Part shown: one piece after another, positions 1 through 10,413 of the stretch | How positions within the stretch are numbered: the stretch's first letter is position 1 | Layout: each line of letters begins with the position of its first letter | Assembly (NCBI RefSeq): GCF_000425545.1 | Contig: NZ_AUDQ01000001.1 | Span: forward strand, 186,001 to 250,000 | Length of the DNA stretch: 64,000 bases | Source of the DNA: Sporosarcina ureae DSM 2281 | GTDB taxonomy: Bacteria > Bacillota > Bacilli > Bacillales_A > Planococcaceae | Reading direction: 5' to 3' | Translations under genes and position numbers: made by a program | The notes under the pieces: model-generated | Databases searched by the model: none | What the model was told of the DNA's origin: nothing | What the model saw: the letters and a program-made list of their open reading frames with translations, nothing else

Positions 1-1
1 G

Positions 2-352
2 AAAAAGTTACACGAACTAATTGAAACATTTTACGCAAAAGTGGCTGTTCACCCAGACCTCATTCCAATATTCCCTGATGATTTATCCGAAACCATTAGG
101 AAGCAAAAACAATTTCAAACACAATATCTAGGTGGACCCAACCTGTTCACTGAAGAACATGGACATCCTATGATGAAAGCCCGACATAACCCTTTCCCTA
201 TCACACCTACACGCGCGGAAGCATGGCTAGCTTGCATGGCTGAGGCAATGGACGACGTAGGACTGGAGGGTCCACTTCGGGAAGTCTACTATAAGCGCCT
301 TGTCTTAACAGCCAACCATATGGTAAATAGGAACGAGGAGGAAGATCAGTGA
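2..352 (+). CDS. yjbI: Truncated haemoglobin (group II, YjbI-like), 5' end outside window
   Basis: Haem protein of the truncated globin family (O2/NO binding, cytoplasmic). The frame is open from base 2 (KKLHELIETFYAKVAVHPDL), so the N-terminus lies upstream of the window; the GTG at 41 is internal to the conserved globin sequence and is not a start. Visible family features are the QYLGGP segment, the EEHGHPMMKARH stretch with the proximal-histidine region, and AEAWLACM with the group II tryptophan. Its last codons overlap the start of yjbH, indicating cotranscription. In B. subtilis yjbI also neighbours yjbH. Family call is confident; physiological role is inferred from family only. Confidence 0.92.
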   Translation, partial: KKLHELIETFYAKVAVHPDLIPIFPDDLSETIRKQKQFQTQYLGGPNLFTEEHGHPMMKARHNPFPITPTRAEAWLACMAEAMDDVGLEGPLREVYYKRLVLTANHMVNRNEEEDQ

Positions 353-1173
353 ACTATCTAACTGTTATTGATGATACGTTACACTACTCTGCTTCAGTAA
401 AGCCCATTGAACTCTATGTATTTCTAGATCCTTATTGTAAGGATTGTTGGTCACTGCAACCATTGCTACGTAAAATGCAAGTCCAATACGATCATTATTT
501 TACGTTACGCATCGCGTTGAGAACGCCTATGACAAAACTGAATCCACCTTCTTTAATAGATCCGAACGATGCCAAGTCAACGAAGCGGTCAAATCCTTGT
601 TTTCCTAATATTGCAGTAAAAGCTGCTGAGTTCCAAGGTAAGAGAGCTGGATTCCGTTACTTGTCCTGTTTACTTGAGTATTCCTTTTTGAAAAAGCGTG
701 ACGTCGCATCCTATTCAGTACTCATTGAAATTGCTGCACGCATTAATTTAGACGTAGATGAATTTATTGCAGATTTTACTTCTGAAGAAACATCACGTGC
801 TTTGCAAGTCGATATGTATTTAGGTAACGAAATGGAAGTGGATGAAGCTCCAACTTTCGTCTTCTTCAATAGCAACATTGAAGACGAAGGATTGAAAGTG
901 AGCGGTCTCTATGACTATGCAATCTACGAACAGATTTTAGAAGAACTAGTCGGAGGACAACTTCTACCAGAGATGCCCCCTTCTATTGATTCTTTGTTCA
1001 ATCGCTTCGATCTACTCACCACGACAGAAATTGCAGAAATGGGTCATGTGACAGAAAAAGAAGCTGAACGCGAATTAAAGAAACGCTTACTGAAACAGGA
1101 AATCGAACGGATTCCATTTCAAGATCGTACGTTATGGCGCAAAAAGCAACCTAATTGTTCACTAATTAAATAG
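349..1173 (+). CDS. yjbH: YjbH, DsbA/thioredoxin-fold adaptor for Spx degradation
   Basis: In B. subtilis and staphylococci YjbH delivers Spx to ClpXP and so sets the level of the disulphide-stress regulator. The 274-residue protein has the DsbA-like fold signature: a beta segment followed by a C-x-x-C motif (DPYCKDCW, C30 and C33). There is no signal peptide, fitting a cytoplasmic adaptor. The start is GTG at 349, with GAGGAGGAAG a few bases upstream; it overlaps the stop of the haemoglobin gene by 4 nt, so translation is probably coupled. Its client Spx is encoded 5 kb away in the same window (6391-6789). A terminator follows at once. Confidence 0.92.
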   Translation: MNYLTVIDDTLHYSASVKPIELYVFLDPYCKDCWSLQPLLRKMQVQYDHYFTLRIALRTPMTKLNPPSLIDPNDAKSTKRSNPCFPNIAVKAAEFQGKRAGFRYLSCLLEYSFLKKRDVASYSVLIEIAARINLDVDEFIADFTSEETSRALQVDMYLGNEMEVDEAPTFVFFNSNIEDEGLKVSGLYDYAIYEQILEELVGGQLLPEMPPSIDSLFNRFDLLTTTEIAEMGHVTEKEAERELKKRLLKQEIERIPFQDRTLWRKKQPNCSLIK

Positions 1174-1184
1174 CCCTTATACTT

Positions 1185-1222
1185 GTCGAAGCCCACCAAT
1201 TACTTGGGGGCTTCGACTTTTT
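1185..1222 (+). terminator. Terminator of yjbI-yjbH
   Basis: Ten-base stem GTCGAAGCCC / GGGCTTCGAC followed by TTTTT, 12 nt after the yjbH stop. Confidence 0.9.
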
Positions 1223-1244
1223 ACTATGAAAATAACATAAAGAA

Positions 1245-1280
1245 AAGAGCATCCGCTCCTGGGGGGGAGTGAATGCTCTT
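1245..1280 (-). terminator. Probable terminator of the pepF transcript
   Basis: Stem AAGAGCAT / ATGCTCTT with an inner CGCTCC / GGAGTG helix around a G-rich loop. Read on the minus strand it is followed by TTCTTT. It lies about 180 nt beyond the pepF stop; the 1281-1456 stretch between them shows no convincing gene. Confidence 0.55.
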
Positions 1281-1456
1281 CTTCAAAGGGAATGGGAGAA
1301 ATGTTCACGTTCAAACAAAAGGGGTGTATGTTTGGTATGTGATTTATTCCACATTAACACCATATCATAAATGACTTATGACTTCAACAAATTATAACAG
1401 CTTTCATTTAAATGTCACGGTATTCGCAGATGTCTGTCGAAACACGGAATCGAAAA

Positions 1457-3274
1457 TTACCCTCTTTTTGCTAATAAACGTTCCAGCTCATCTAATCGCG
1501 CTTCAAATACTCGGCAAGCTTCTTCGATCGGTTTTTCAGATGTCATATCGACACCCGCTTTTTTCAGTACTTCGATAGGATAATCCGATGATCCCGCCTT
1601 CAAGAAGTTCGTAATATAACGTTCTACTGCAGGCTCTCCCTCTTCTAGAATCTGCTTACTGAGTGCTACAGCTGCACTATATCCTGTCGCGTATTGATAG
1701 ACATAATAATTCATATAGAAGTGAGGAATACGTGCCCATTCTAAACCGATTTCCTCGTCACTAACAATCGCGTCACCATAATACTTTTTATTTAACGCAT
1801 AATATTCCTCTGTTAACTTTTCAGCCGTTAATGGCACACCTTCTTGATCCAGCTTATGGATTAAGTGTTCGTATTCCGCAAACATGGTCTGGCGGAACAC
1901 CGTCGCACGGAATCCATCTAGCCAATAGTTCAACAAGTAGATTCGCTGATCTTCGTCTGTCGTCACTTTCAATAAGTGATCATTCAGCAATGCTTCATTG
2001 ACTGTCGACGCCACTTCGGCCACAAATATAGAATAACCACTATAAATGAATGGTTGATACTTACGTGAATAATAACTGTGTACACTATGTCCGAACTCAT
2101 GTGCTAGCGTAAATAGATTGTTCACATTGTCTTGCCAGTTCATTAAGATGTATGGGTTTGTTCCATAAGAACCTGAGGAATACGCGCCTGAACGTTTCCC
2201 TTTATTTTCACGAACATCAACCCAGCGATTATCAAGACCTTCTTTTACAACAGCCTGATAATCTTTACCGAGCGGATGGAAGCTCTCAAGCATAGTTTCT
2301 TTCGCTTCCTCGTATGTGTATTTCATCTCTGTATCTTCCACTAGTGGCGTGTAGATATCCCACATATGAAGCGTATCTACTTTCAATATTTTTTTACGCA
2401 ATGCTACATAGCGATGCAATAAACCAAGATTCTTATTTATAGTAGACAACAGGTTTTCATATACTTGCTCGGGAATATGGTTATTGGATAATGCTGCCTC
2501 TCTTGCTGAACTATAATTTCTAATTCTTGCATTCACATTATGCCCTTTTACGTTACCGCTTAACGTCGAAGCAAATGTATTTTTGAACTCTCCATATCTT
2601 GAATACATTTCTTTAAATGCCGCTTCGCGAACTTTTGGATCTTTGCTCTCTAGGAATTGTGAATAACGACCATGTGTTAATTGCACGTCATTGCCGTCTT
2701 CGTCTTTGACCAAACCGAAAGTTAGATCCGCGTTGTTCAACATACTGAATGTTTCAGAAGATTTTCCTGTTACTTCAGACAACTGCGCGATTAATTGTTC
2801 CTGTTCTGAGGACAAGACGTGAGCACGTTCTGCATTCAACTCTTCAAATTCCTGTTTATATAAACGCAAGCCTTCATGTGACTCAATTGTTTCATTCAAT
2901 TGCTTTTCATCGATGGAAAGTAACTCTGGAGTGAAATAAGATAACGCTGTAGATATTTTTACAACTAACGTTCGAATTCGGCCATCCATTGCCTGATAAA
3001 AGCTGTTCGTTGTATCTTGATCTGTTTTCAGATGCGCATACGTATACAATCTACGTAGTCGTTCTGCCAATTTATCACGATAGGTTAACGCTTCAAAAAG
3101 TGGACGAGCGCCATTGCCAAGAGTGCCTTTATACTGTTCTGCATCTTTAGCCATCTCTTCAATTTTGCTGTATTCTTTATCCCATTCTTCATCAGAAGAA
3201 AATATATCTTCCAAGCGCCATGTTTCCTCTTCCGATACCTCATCGCGCGTCAGTACTTTGTTATCATTCGTCAA
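1457..3274 (-). CDS. pepF: Oligoendopeptidase F (M3 family zinc peptidase)
   Basis: Cytoplasmic metallopeptidase that cleaves oligopeptides. At 605 residues it is full length for PepF. The zinc-binding HExxH appears as AHEFGHSVHSYYS in the C-terminal third, followed about 25 residues later by the third ligand region (VAEVASTVNE). The N-terminal half is the helical M3 N-domain. No signal peptide. It lies downstream of coiA on the same strand with a 49-nt gap, as in the B. subtilis yjbF-yjbG pair; overproduced PepF has been linked there to sporulation and competence signalling peptides, but here the role is inferred from family. Confidence 0.96.
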   Translation of the reverse strand: MTNDNKVLTRDEVSEEETWRLEDIFSSDEEWDKEYSKIEEMAKDAEQYKGTLGNGARPLFEALTYRDKLAERLRRLYTYAHLKTDQDTTNSFYQAMDGRIRTLVVKISTALSYFTPELLSIDEKQLNETIESHEGLRLYKQEFEELNAERAHVLSSEQEQLIAQLSEVTGKSSETFSMLNNADLTFGLVKDEDGNDVQLTHGRYSQFLESKDPKVREAAFKEMYSRYGEFKNTFASTLSGNVKGHNVNARIRNYSSAREAALSNNHIPEQVYENLLSTINKNLGLLHRYVALRKKILKVDTLHMWDIYTPLVEDTEMKYTYEEAKETMLESFHPLGKDYQAVVKEGLDNRWVDVRENKGKRSGAYSSGSYGTNPYILMNWQDNVNNLFTLAHEFGHSVHSYYSRKYQPFIYSGYSIFVAEVASTVNEALLNDHLLKVTTDEDQRIYLLNYWLDGFRATVFRQTMFAEYEHLIHKLDQEGVPLTAEKLTEEYYALNKKYYGDAIVSDEEIGLEWARIPHFYMNYYVYQYATGYSAAVALSKQILEEGEPAVERYITNFLKAGSSDYPIEVLKKAGVDMTSEKPIEEACRVFEARLDELERLLAKRG

Positions 3275-3323
3275 TCCAATTCCTCCTTCTGCATTTACCG
3301 TTATTTGATTCTATTGTATTTTC

Positions 3324-4481
3324 TCAATTCCTAGCATGCATTGCAAGAAATCGCCCTGAAAGTATTTCCAGTACAAAATCTCTCCTCATAAATTTATCCA
3401 TCCGATAAATATCTATGCGTTGCTCTCTCAAGAAATCCACATAGTTTTGACAAGCTTCCAACTGTAGGCTTGAATCCCCTTCAAATGTTTTGACAAATGA
3501 ATGAAGAGTGGAGCGATTTAATTGAAAGGGCGTACATCTCGTTTGTCGGATAGCCGCAATCAGTAGTAATTGCCATTCACAATCAGACTCTGTAAATGCC
3601 GCTTGTCCAAATGTCGGAACACCAATCCATGCGGGTAATTGAATGGGCTGCATACGCATTTCATAACACGCACGCAAAAAGCGATGATGGATACCTCTTT
3701 GATTATACCCAATTACCGACCGAAGATACTTTCGGCGTGCAGATTGATATTGACGCGTCAGGTCTTCTATATCTTTTCTGGAAGGAGTAGCAGGAATAGC
3801 AAACGGAATCGTTTGATGTTTGATTCGCATAACGGAGTGACACATCGCAAACGCGGTGCCGCGAAGATGAATGAAGTGACTGAGATAGTGAAATTGTTGC
3901 TTTGACGGATTGTACGTTAAGAAAACTGACAATTTTTCTTTAGTACTTGAATGAATGTGGCGGATAAAGTGTTGTTGGAATTGCGTCAATTGATAGGCAA
4001 GAACAAATGCCGAAGAGTCTTGGATTTTTGGTGGCGTTAAGACGATCCATATAGGGAGCATATTTACGGTATGGTACCCTGCATTACGCTCGAGGATACG
4101 TGCAATGGGAATCGTACTGCATTGGAATTCGATCGGAATTTGTTCGTTTTGCCATGTTACTAGCAGATCGGGACGTTGCCGAATAGCGGGCAGATATGGC
4201 TCCATTTTAGTTTGTAGGTGTAGTTGTGAAAATAGTTCATAGAGTTGGATTTTACCGAGCAGATGGGTTGGGGACTCCCCTTCTGAAAAGCTGTCCCGGC
4301 AGGTGGTTTGCTTCAGATGAGCAAAGTGTGGGATGACAATGTCGCCGACTTTCAGGAGTACTTGTTCTTTGCATTGAGGACAATAATAGGTTTCGTTTTT
4401 ACGCCACTCTCGTAAGCTGGTCAGGGATGACTGCCGTGTTAGCACGACTTGCTTCCCGCCACTTGTAAGAGCTGTTAACAA
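3324..4481 (-). CDS. coiA: CoiA competence protein (nuclease-like)
   Basis: CoiA is a late-competence protein needed for recombination of incoming DNA. The N-terminal part has a zinc-ribbon-like segment (YYCPQCKEQV, then HFAH and C..SF); the middle has a PD-(D/E)xK-like core (RPDLLV followed by IPIEFQCS); the rest is a helical C-terminal domain. Start choice: the longest frame opens with GTG at 4490, but AAGGAG sits only 1 nt before it. The TTG three codons later (4481) is about 10 nt from that ribosome site and is preferred. It is encoded with mecA and pepF, and the master regulator comK is in the same window (56448-57002). Confidence 0.9.
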   Translation of the reverse strand: MLTALTSGGKQVVLTRQSSLTSLREWRKNETYYCPQCKEQVLLKVGDIVIPHFAHLKQTTCRDSFSEGESPTHLLGKIQLYELFSQLHLQTKMEPYLPAIRQRPDLLVTWQNEQIPIEFQCSTIPIARILERNAGYHTVNMLPIWIVLTPPKIQDSSAFVLAYQLTQFQQHFIRHIHSSTKEKLSVFLTYNPSKQQFHYLSHFIHLRGTAFAMCHSVMRIKHQTIPFAIPATPSRKDIEDLTRQYQSARRKYLRSVIGYNQRGIHHRFLRACYEMRMQPIQLPAWIGVPTFGQAAFTESDCEWQLLLIAAIRQTRCTPFQLNRSTLHSFVKTFEGDSSLQLEACQNYVDFLREQRIDIYRMDKFMRRDFVLEILSGRFLAMHARN

Positions 4482-4622
4482 GGCTTTCACACTCCTTCTC
4501 TTTTATACTACGAATTTTCTGATTAGTTGGCAAGGGGCAAGTTTTATATTTTTTCGATTTTGACTAGGTTAGTCAGTTGAGGAGTTGCCTATATTCCCCA
4601 ACTTAGAATCTTGGTTGGCGTA

Positions 4623-4850
4623 AAGACTAGGCGGCTGCGGGGCTTTGTTACTATTTGTTGGGGGCGTAGCTCGACTGGTTGTTGGGGATGGAAGTTAGTA
4701 AGTGTCTGCTTTCTGGACCCGCGCAGGCACGTGGGGGATTGCCTACAGCCAGGAGCCAGCTGGCGGTGGTGCTGCCAGTTGTCTCCTGGCCACGGCTTAC
4801 CCCGCAGTTGTGCCTGTGCTACTGAGTGATGTTTATTTTGGTTGTGGTTC
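4623..4850 (+). repeat. Structured repeat A, copy 1
   Basis: About 228 bp, tandem with copy 2 (4903-5130) and repeated inverted at 30398-30592. It contains a long imperfect hairpin (4722-4819) whose outer arms are GCGCAGGCAC / GTGCCTGTGC and whose inner arms are CCAGGAGCCAGCTGGC / GCCAGTTGTCTCCTGG. It ends with GTTGTGGTTC. The region 4491-5463 holds no credible gene: short frames inside it are read through the palindromes. Confidence 0.85.
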
Positions 4851-4902
4851 TTAGAATATTCAATTGCTTACCTTACCCAACCTGCAAGCGCGGTTGACAG
4901 AG

Positions 4903-5130
4903 AGACTAGGCGGCTTCGGGTCTCTGGCACTTTTGGTTGGGGGCGTAGCTCGACTGGTCGTTGAGGATTGAAGTGGCTGAGTGTTCGTTTTCTGAACCCG
5001 CACAGGCACGTGGGGGATTGCCTACAGCCAGGAGCCAGCTGGCGGTAGTGCTGCCAGTTGTCTCATGGCCACGGCCTACCCCGCAGTTGTGCCTGTGCTA
5101 CTGAGGGGTAGTTATTTTCGTTGTGGTTCT
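4903..5130 (+). repeat. Structured repeat A, copy 2
   Basis: Second tandem copy, very similar to 4623-4850. Here the outer arms GCACAGGCAC (5000-5009) and GTGCCTGTGC (5089-5098) pair perfectly. It leads into repeat B (5121-5358); the A-spacer-B order is repeated on the opposite strand at 30098-30592. Confidence 0.85.
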
Positions 5131-5389
5131 AATAGTAAAAAATATCAGCTACATCATGATATCTCGTATGTATTGCTTGCGAAAGAAGTCTACGAACTGC
5201 CCTACACTCGACGCAACGAAGGCGCCTGCTGTGGCGGCTCATCGCGAGAGCCGTCCACCAGCGCCGAAGTGGCGGCAATGAAGTTGCCACTTCGATTGCC
5301 AGCTAAACTACAACCCCTAATTGAATAGGAAAAAGAAAAGTACGTGGCAGAACCACAAGCCAACTTCGATTATTAGGCCTGCTAAATAG
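5121..5389 (+). repeat. Repeat B, bounded by 10-bp inverted ends (5121-5358) plus shared flank
   Basis: Bounded by TTGTGGTTCT (5121-5130) and its exact inverse AGAACCACAA (5349-5358). Inside are two hairpins: CGGCT/AGCCG within GTGG..CCAC, and CGAAGTGGC/GCCACTTCG. The inverted copy is at 30098-30407. Homology continues past the right end to TTATTAGG and AAATAG, so the boundary is not a clean insertion edge. Nature unknown: a MITE-like element or a structured RNA locus. Confidence 0.75.
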
Positions 5390-5463
5390 AAATGTAATCC
5401 AACAAGTACTTGAACTAGCCCCATATACTACCAAACGAAAAAGCTAGCGTTGGTTGGCAAAAC

Positions 5464-5495
5464 AAAAAAGGCTACCAAGTTACTGGTAGCCTTTT
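5464..5495 (-). terminator. mecA terminator
   Basis: Stem GCTACCA / TGGTAGC inside A/T runs, 7 nt beyond the mecA stop on the minus strand; symmetrical, so it could work in both directions. Confidence 0.9.
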
Positions 5496-5501
5496 AGAGT
5501 A

Positions 5502-6152
5502 TTATGAGAAATATTTATTTACTTGTTCAAATACGTCAGATCCCATGACTTCCTTGCCGTACTCACCTATACGATGAATAGACATCTTAGACACTGCACC
5601 GTATTCTGTTACCATGCTGGCAATGTCCTTCGCACGTTTCTTCTCAATGAGAGAATAGTCGAAGCGTAAGTTGAGATAATAACGATCCTCGAATGCATAT
5701 AGTTGCGAATCAAATTCGTCTTCGAGTGAAATCATTTTGCTGGCCAATGGTATGATCTGGTCAAACTCATTGAAAACAAATAATCTATCTGTAACTTGTA
5801 ACTCTTCTTCACTTTCCTCTTCAGACTCAGTAATCGCATCGAAAATTGGGTCGAATAATTCTTCTGGATCTTCAATTCCAAAAGGAAACTGTGATGATTC
5901 TGCGTTCTTCGGAAGATGTGCGCGAGTTACAATCACTTCAATGCCTTCATTCATAGCGTTGACTTGAATCCAAAGCGGTCCTTCTACTTCAAATTCCGTA
6001 TCATCACCAAGTTCATCCATCATATCCCAAAAAAGCTCTTCGCTTTTATCGCGGTTATACCAGACGTCTTCTTTACTAAAACCACGGGCTTCAATATCTC
6101 CATAGGATAAATTAAACTTTACCGTGTTTTCATTAATGCGCTCTATTTCCAT
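5502..6152 (-). CDS. mecA: MecA adaptor of ClpCP (negative regulator of competence)
   Basis: MecA binds ComK (and, in B. subtilis, ComS) through its N-domain and hands ComK to ClpC-ClpP. The 216-residue protein matches family length. The N-domain begins MEIERINENTVKF and contains WYNRDKSEELFWDMM. An acidic linker (ESEEESEEELQ) leads to the C-terminal ClpC-binding domain. It is monocistronic in appearance: it has its own terminator and is separated from spx by 238 nt. ComK is encoded in this window, so target and adaptor are both present; no comS homologue is known to me outside Bacillus, but see the ORF at 57022-57159. Confidence 0.95.
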   Translation of the reverse strand: MEIERINENTVKFNLSYGDIEARGFSKEDVWYNRDKSEELFWDMMDELGDDTEFEVEGPLWIQVNAMNEGIEVIVTRAHLPKNAESSQFPFGIEDPEELFDPIFDAITESEEESEEELQVTDRLFVFNEFDQIIPLASKMISLEDEFDSQLYAFEDRYYLNLRFDYSLIEKKRAKDIASMVTEYGAVSKMSIHRIGEYGKEVMGSDVFEQVNKYFS

Positions 6153-6332
6153 CCCTTATCTCTCCCTTCTGTAGAACAGGCCCTCCCCTGTCATATACTA
6201 ATACACACTTGCAATGCTTATTACTACTATATGTCGGCTCCGACGTTTTCGTAAGGGTTAATTGTATTTCATTTTACCGATGTTTGCATTGAAGTGGCTC
6301 ATCTAGAGGAATACAAGGGAATATCAATTCAA

Positions 6333-6380
6333 AAAAGCTGATAGGCACAATTGTATCCCGTGTCATCCCTATCAGCTTTT
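6333..6380 (-). terminator. spx terminator
   Basis: Thirteen-base stem AAAAGCTGATAGG / CCTATCAGCTTTT, 10 nt past the spx stop. Confidence 0.85.
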
Positions 6381-6390
6381 GTTATTAAGA

Positions 6391-6789
6391 TTAGTTTACC
6401 ATCCGCCGCGCTTCGAGCAGCTGATAGGCTCTAACTTTTCTCGGTAGGAAACGACGAATCTCATCTTCATTATACCCTACTTGGAGTCTTTTTTCATCTA
6501 GAATGATTGGTCTTCTTAAAAGACCAGGATGTTCTTGTATCAATTCATATAGTCTTTGAAGCGGAAGACTTTCTACGTCAACATTTAGCTTTTGAAATAT
6601 TTTGGATCGTGTTGAAATAATTTCGTCAGTACCATCTTCCGTCATGCGAAGAATTTGTTTGATTTCTTGAATATTTAATGGCTCAGAGAAGATGTTACGC
6701 TCTGTATAAGGAATCTCATGTTCCTCCAACCATGCTTTTGCTTTTCTACAAGATGTACAACTAGGCGATGTATAAAGTGTGACACCCAT
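6391..6789 (-). CDS. spx: Spx, thiol-stress transcriptional regulator (ArsC fold)
   Basis: Spx binds the alpha C-terminal domain of RNA polymerase and reprogrammes transcription under disulphide stress. The 132-residue protein is nearly identical in layout to B. subtilis Spx. It shows the redox switch CTSC (C11 and C14), the [18 protein letters not shown] segment that contacts polymerase, and the HPGLLRRPI turn. The start has AAAGGACG upstream. The negative adaptor YjbH is at 349-1173. The gap 6790-7182 separates it from divergent trpS; it is AT-rich and I see no gene there, only presumed promoters for both directions. Confidence 0.96.
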   Translation of the reverse strand: MGVTLYTSPSCTSCRKAKAWLEEHEIPYTERNIFSEPLNIQEIKQILRMTEDGTDEIISTRSKIFQKLNVDVESLPLQRLYELIQEHPGLLRRPIILDEKRLQVGYNEDEIRRFLPRKVRAYQLLEARRMVN

Positions 6790-7182
6790 TTATTGACACG
6801 TCCTTTCTCACGGCTTACGCTCATTAGTTTTAGTATATTTGCAATTCGTGTAATTCACTTTAGAATTATTATAATTAATGTCTATACTGTTCATTATACA
6901 CATAATCATTCTCAATTAATATAGTTTTTTGAAAAAACTTTTCTGGAATACACAATTTCTTATTTTTCAACATTCCAGTAGAGAATCATGCATTTTTCTG
7001 CGATAAATGAACATCTTCTTCTTTTATACCCAGCGCAGAAATGTTTTAAACATTGCATTTGTAAATAAATGCATTCTCATTTAGAAAATACTTCTACTAA
7101 TTATTCCCTCTCTGTATAGTACGTACAGGTGTACTAAAAGGTTTCATGTTGTGCAAATCTTTTTCTTTTCATCCAATCAAAG

Positions 7183-7211
7183 TTGCATTCTTTACAAGGT
7201 ATCGATATAAT
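7183..7211 (+). promoter_or_regulatory. Sigma-A promoter of trpS
   Basis: TTGCAT (7183-7188), 17-nt spacer, TATAAT (7206-7211), 50 nt upstream of the T-box leader. Confidence 0.75.
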
Positions 7212-7261
7212 CTTAAGCAATAAGTGAATGGCATTGAAGGAATAAGTATTTTTGTGGTGGT

Positions 7262-7462
7262 TTTTGTAGAGAGCTTGTATAAGGTGAAAACAAGTAAAAC
7301 CTTACAAAAAGAATGGGCTCCTGAGCTTGATGGATGAAAACAGTACTCCATCACGTCTTCCCACGTTACGGGAATTGAGTGGCTATTAGTAGCAATTCGG
7401 GTGGTACCACGGTTACCTTTCATCAATCGTCCCTATTTACAGGGGATGACTGATGTTTTTTT
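7262..7462 (+). promoter_or_regulatory. Tryptophan T-box leader of trpS
   Basis: Uncharged-tRNA-sensing antitermination leader. The diagnostic antiterminator sequence GGGTGGTACCACGG is at about 7399-7412. The terminator is CATCAATCGTCCC / GGGGATGACTGATG followed by seven T (7421-7462). The stem I region begins near GTAGAGAGCTTG and holds a candidate specifier TGG at 7314-7316 (in AAAGAATGGGC), the tryptophan codon, which agrees with the downstream gene. Confidence 0.92.
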
Positions 7463-7482
7463 ATGCCATTTTTCACGTATGA

Positions 7483-8698
<1,216 letters not shown>

Positions 8699-8771
8699 CT
8701 CGTCCTTTACCCTTTTCTTTCATCCTATGTTCAGACCAGGTGTAATTAGACGAGTCCCGTCGCCCACAACC

Positions 8772-8830
8772 AAAAAGACTGAAAACATCTCCCGAAAAAC
8801 CTTCCATGGAGCATGTCTTCAGTCTTTTTT
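8772..8830 (+). terminator. Terminator downstream of trpS
   Basis: AAAGACTGAAAACAT / ATGTCTTCAGTCTTT long stem followed by TTTTTT. It lies 255 nt after trpS, beyond the convergent small gene. Confidence 0.7.
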
Positions 8831-8920
8831 ATTATAAATTGGTTTTATTTGGTTTCGGCTTTGGCTTCAAGTTTTAATGCGCCGATGTTCACTTGATAGA
8901 ACAACACACTAGTTGACCGT

Positions 8921-9033
8921 AAGTGGAAGGCGGCGACTCCCGATGGATCAGCCCGATCAGGTGAGACAACTATAGGGAGCTTGCGACCTAGTTGGCTCAC
9001 CGCGGGCCCATGGGAAAGCGTCCGCCTGGAACG
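8921..9033 (+). repeat. Mosaic structured repeat R1 (core type a)
   Basis: Arms GGCGGCGACTCCC (8929-8941) and GGGAAAGCGTCCGCC (9012-9026). The core carries GGTGAG..CAAC pairing with GTTGg CTCACC, and GCTTGCG pairing with CGCGGGC through two G-U. Same orientation as R3 and R7. Lies between the trpS and fabF terminators. Confidence 0.85.
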
Positions 9034-9087
9034 TCGGTCTACGGCGCTATCCACCTTGAGCATGGCCTTTGACCTTGAATTTCTTCC

Positions 9088-9127
9088 ATAAAAAAAAACG
9101 GAAAGGAGTCTAAACGACCCTTTCCGT
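9088..9127 (-). terminator. fabH-fabF terminator
   Basis: Stem CGGAAAGG / CCTTTCCG, followed on the minus strand by at least nine T; 7 nt after the fabF stop. Confidence 0.9.
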
Positions 9128-9133
9128 CCATCT

Positions 9134-10375
9134 TTATATCTTCTTAAACACCAACGAAGCATTATGCCCGCCAAAGCCTAGCGAATTACTCATAGCATAC
9201 GTAATATCTGCTTTACGCGCCTCATTCACTACATAATCCAAATCACACTCTGGATCCGGCGTCTCGTAATTCATCGTAGGAGGTAAAATCCCTTCCTGCA
9301 ACGCCTTCACAGTAAAGATCGCCTCAATACCGCCAGCCGCACCAAGCAAATGACCCGTCATCGATTTAGTCGAACTCATTGCCAACTTATACGCATGATC
9401 ACCAAACACAGTCTTCGCTGCCAACGTCTCAAATAAATCATTATACGGCGTGCTCGTGCCGTGCGCATTAATATAATCCACTTGCGTAGGTTCAACGCCC
9501 GCTTTTGCTAATGCCTGTTGCATCGCACGCGCTCCACCTTCTCCGCCTGGTGCAGGTGCTGTAATATGGTGTGCATCTCCAGTGGAACCGTATCCAACGA
9601 TTTCTGCATAGATCTTCGCGCCACGGGCAACCGCATGCTCATATTCTTCCAAAATCATAATTCCTGCACCTTCACCCATTACGAAACCATCACGATTTTT
9701 ATCGAACGGACGGGAAGCTTTTGTAGGATCATCATTTAAAGATAATGCTGTGCTTGCGATAAAGCCTGCTACTGCAAGTGACGTGATAGGTGCTTCAGTT
9801 CCACCTGTAATCATCACGTCTGCATCTCCACGCAGGATCACTTCAAATGCATCCCCGATAGAGTTTGTACCAGATGCACAAGCTGTTACCGAACAAGAGT
9901 TGATTCCTTTAGCACCTGTGAAAATGGATACTTGTCCTGCAGCCATATCGGGAATCATCATAGGAACGAAAAATGGACTGACACGTCGATAACCTTTTTC
10001 AAGGAATGTATTAAATTGTGTCTCGTGTGATTCCATTCCGCCGATTCCAGAACCGATCCAAACTCCTGTACGTAGCGCTAAGTCGCCTTCAAGTTCCAGG
10101 TTCGCATCTTTCATTGCCATCATCGAAGACGCGACTGCATAGTGCGTGAACCGATCCATTTTACGGGCATCTTTGCGGGAAACGTATTCCTCGATATTGA
10201 AACCTTTAACTTCTGCCATCACACTGACTGGGAATTTTTCTTGATCTAGTCTTGTCATGACGTCAATTCCAGATTTTCCTTCTAACACTGCTTTCCAAGA
10301 TTCTTCAGCCGAGTTACCGACTGGCGAGATTCCACCGATACCCGTTACTACTACACGTCGTTTTTCCAATTTCAA
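9134..10375 (-). CDS. fabF: Beta-ketoacyl-ACP synthase II
   Basis: Condensing enzyme of fatty acid elongation (malonyl-ACP plus acyl-ACP). The 413-residue protein shows the thiolase-fold catalytic set: the Cys in [10 protein letters not shown], His in NAHGTSTP, and His in [12 protein letters not shown]. The C-terminal Gly-rich [11 protein letters not shown] is typical. It lies 38 nt after fabH on the same strand, as in B. subtilis fabHA-fabF, so it should share the FapR-type control site at 11376-11394. Confidence 0.97.
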   Translation of the reverse strand: MKLEKRRVVVTGIGGISPVGNSAEESWKAVLEGKSGIDVMTRLDQEKFPVSVMAEVKGFNIEEYVSRKDARKMDRFTHYAVASSMMAMKDANLELEGDLALRTGVWIGSGIGGMESHETQFNTFLEKGYRRVSPFFVPMMIPDMAAGQVSIFTGAKGINSCSVTACASGTNSIGDAFEVILRGDADVMITGGTEAPITSLAVAGFIASTALSLNDDPTKASRPFDKNRDGFVMGEGAGIMILEEYEHAVARGAKIYAEIVGYGSTGDAHHITAPAPGGEGGARAMQQALAKAGVEPTQVDYINAHGTSTPYNDLFETLAAKTVFGDHAYKLAMSSTKSMTGHLLGAAGGIEAIFTVKALQEGILPPTMNYETPDPECDLDYVVNEARKADITYAMSNSLGFGGHNASLVFKKI

Positions 10376-10413
10376 ACTTCCTTTCTATTATCAACTTTTG
10401 TTTTCCAGGCTAA

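Noticed and set aside
1223-1456. Small RNA or gene beyond the yjbH terminator
   Set aside because: Only the hairpin at 1245-1280, best explained as a terminator for pepF on the other strand; no supported start or promoter.
4611-5328. 72- and 87-residue ORFs in the coiA-mecA gap
   Set aside because: They translate the palindromic A and B repeats; different copies give different peptides and no ribosome sites are present.
7169-7426. 85-residue minus-strand ORF across the trpS leader
   Set aside because: Antisense to the T-box, whose structure explains the sequence.
8845-9174. 109-residue minus-strand ORF over R1 and the end of fabF
   Set aside because: Runs through R1 and the fabF terminator, out of frame with fabF.
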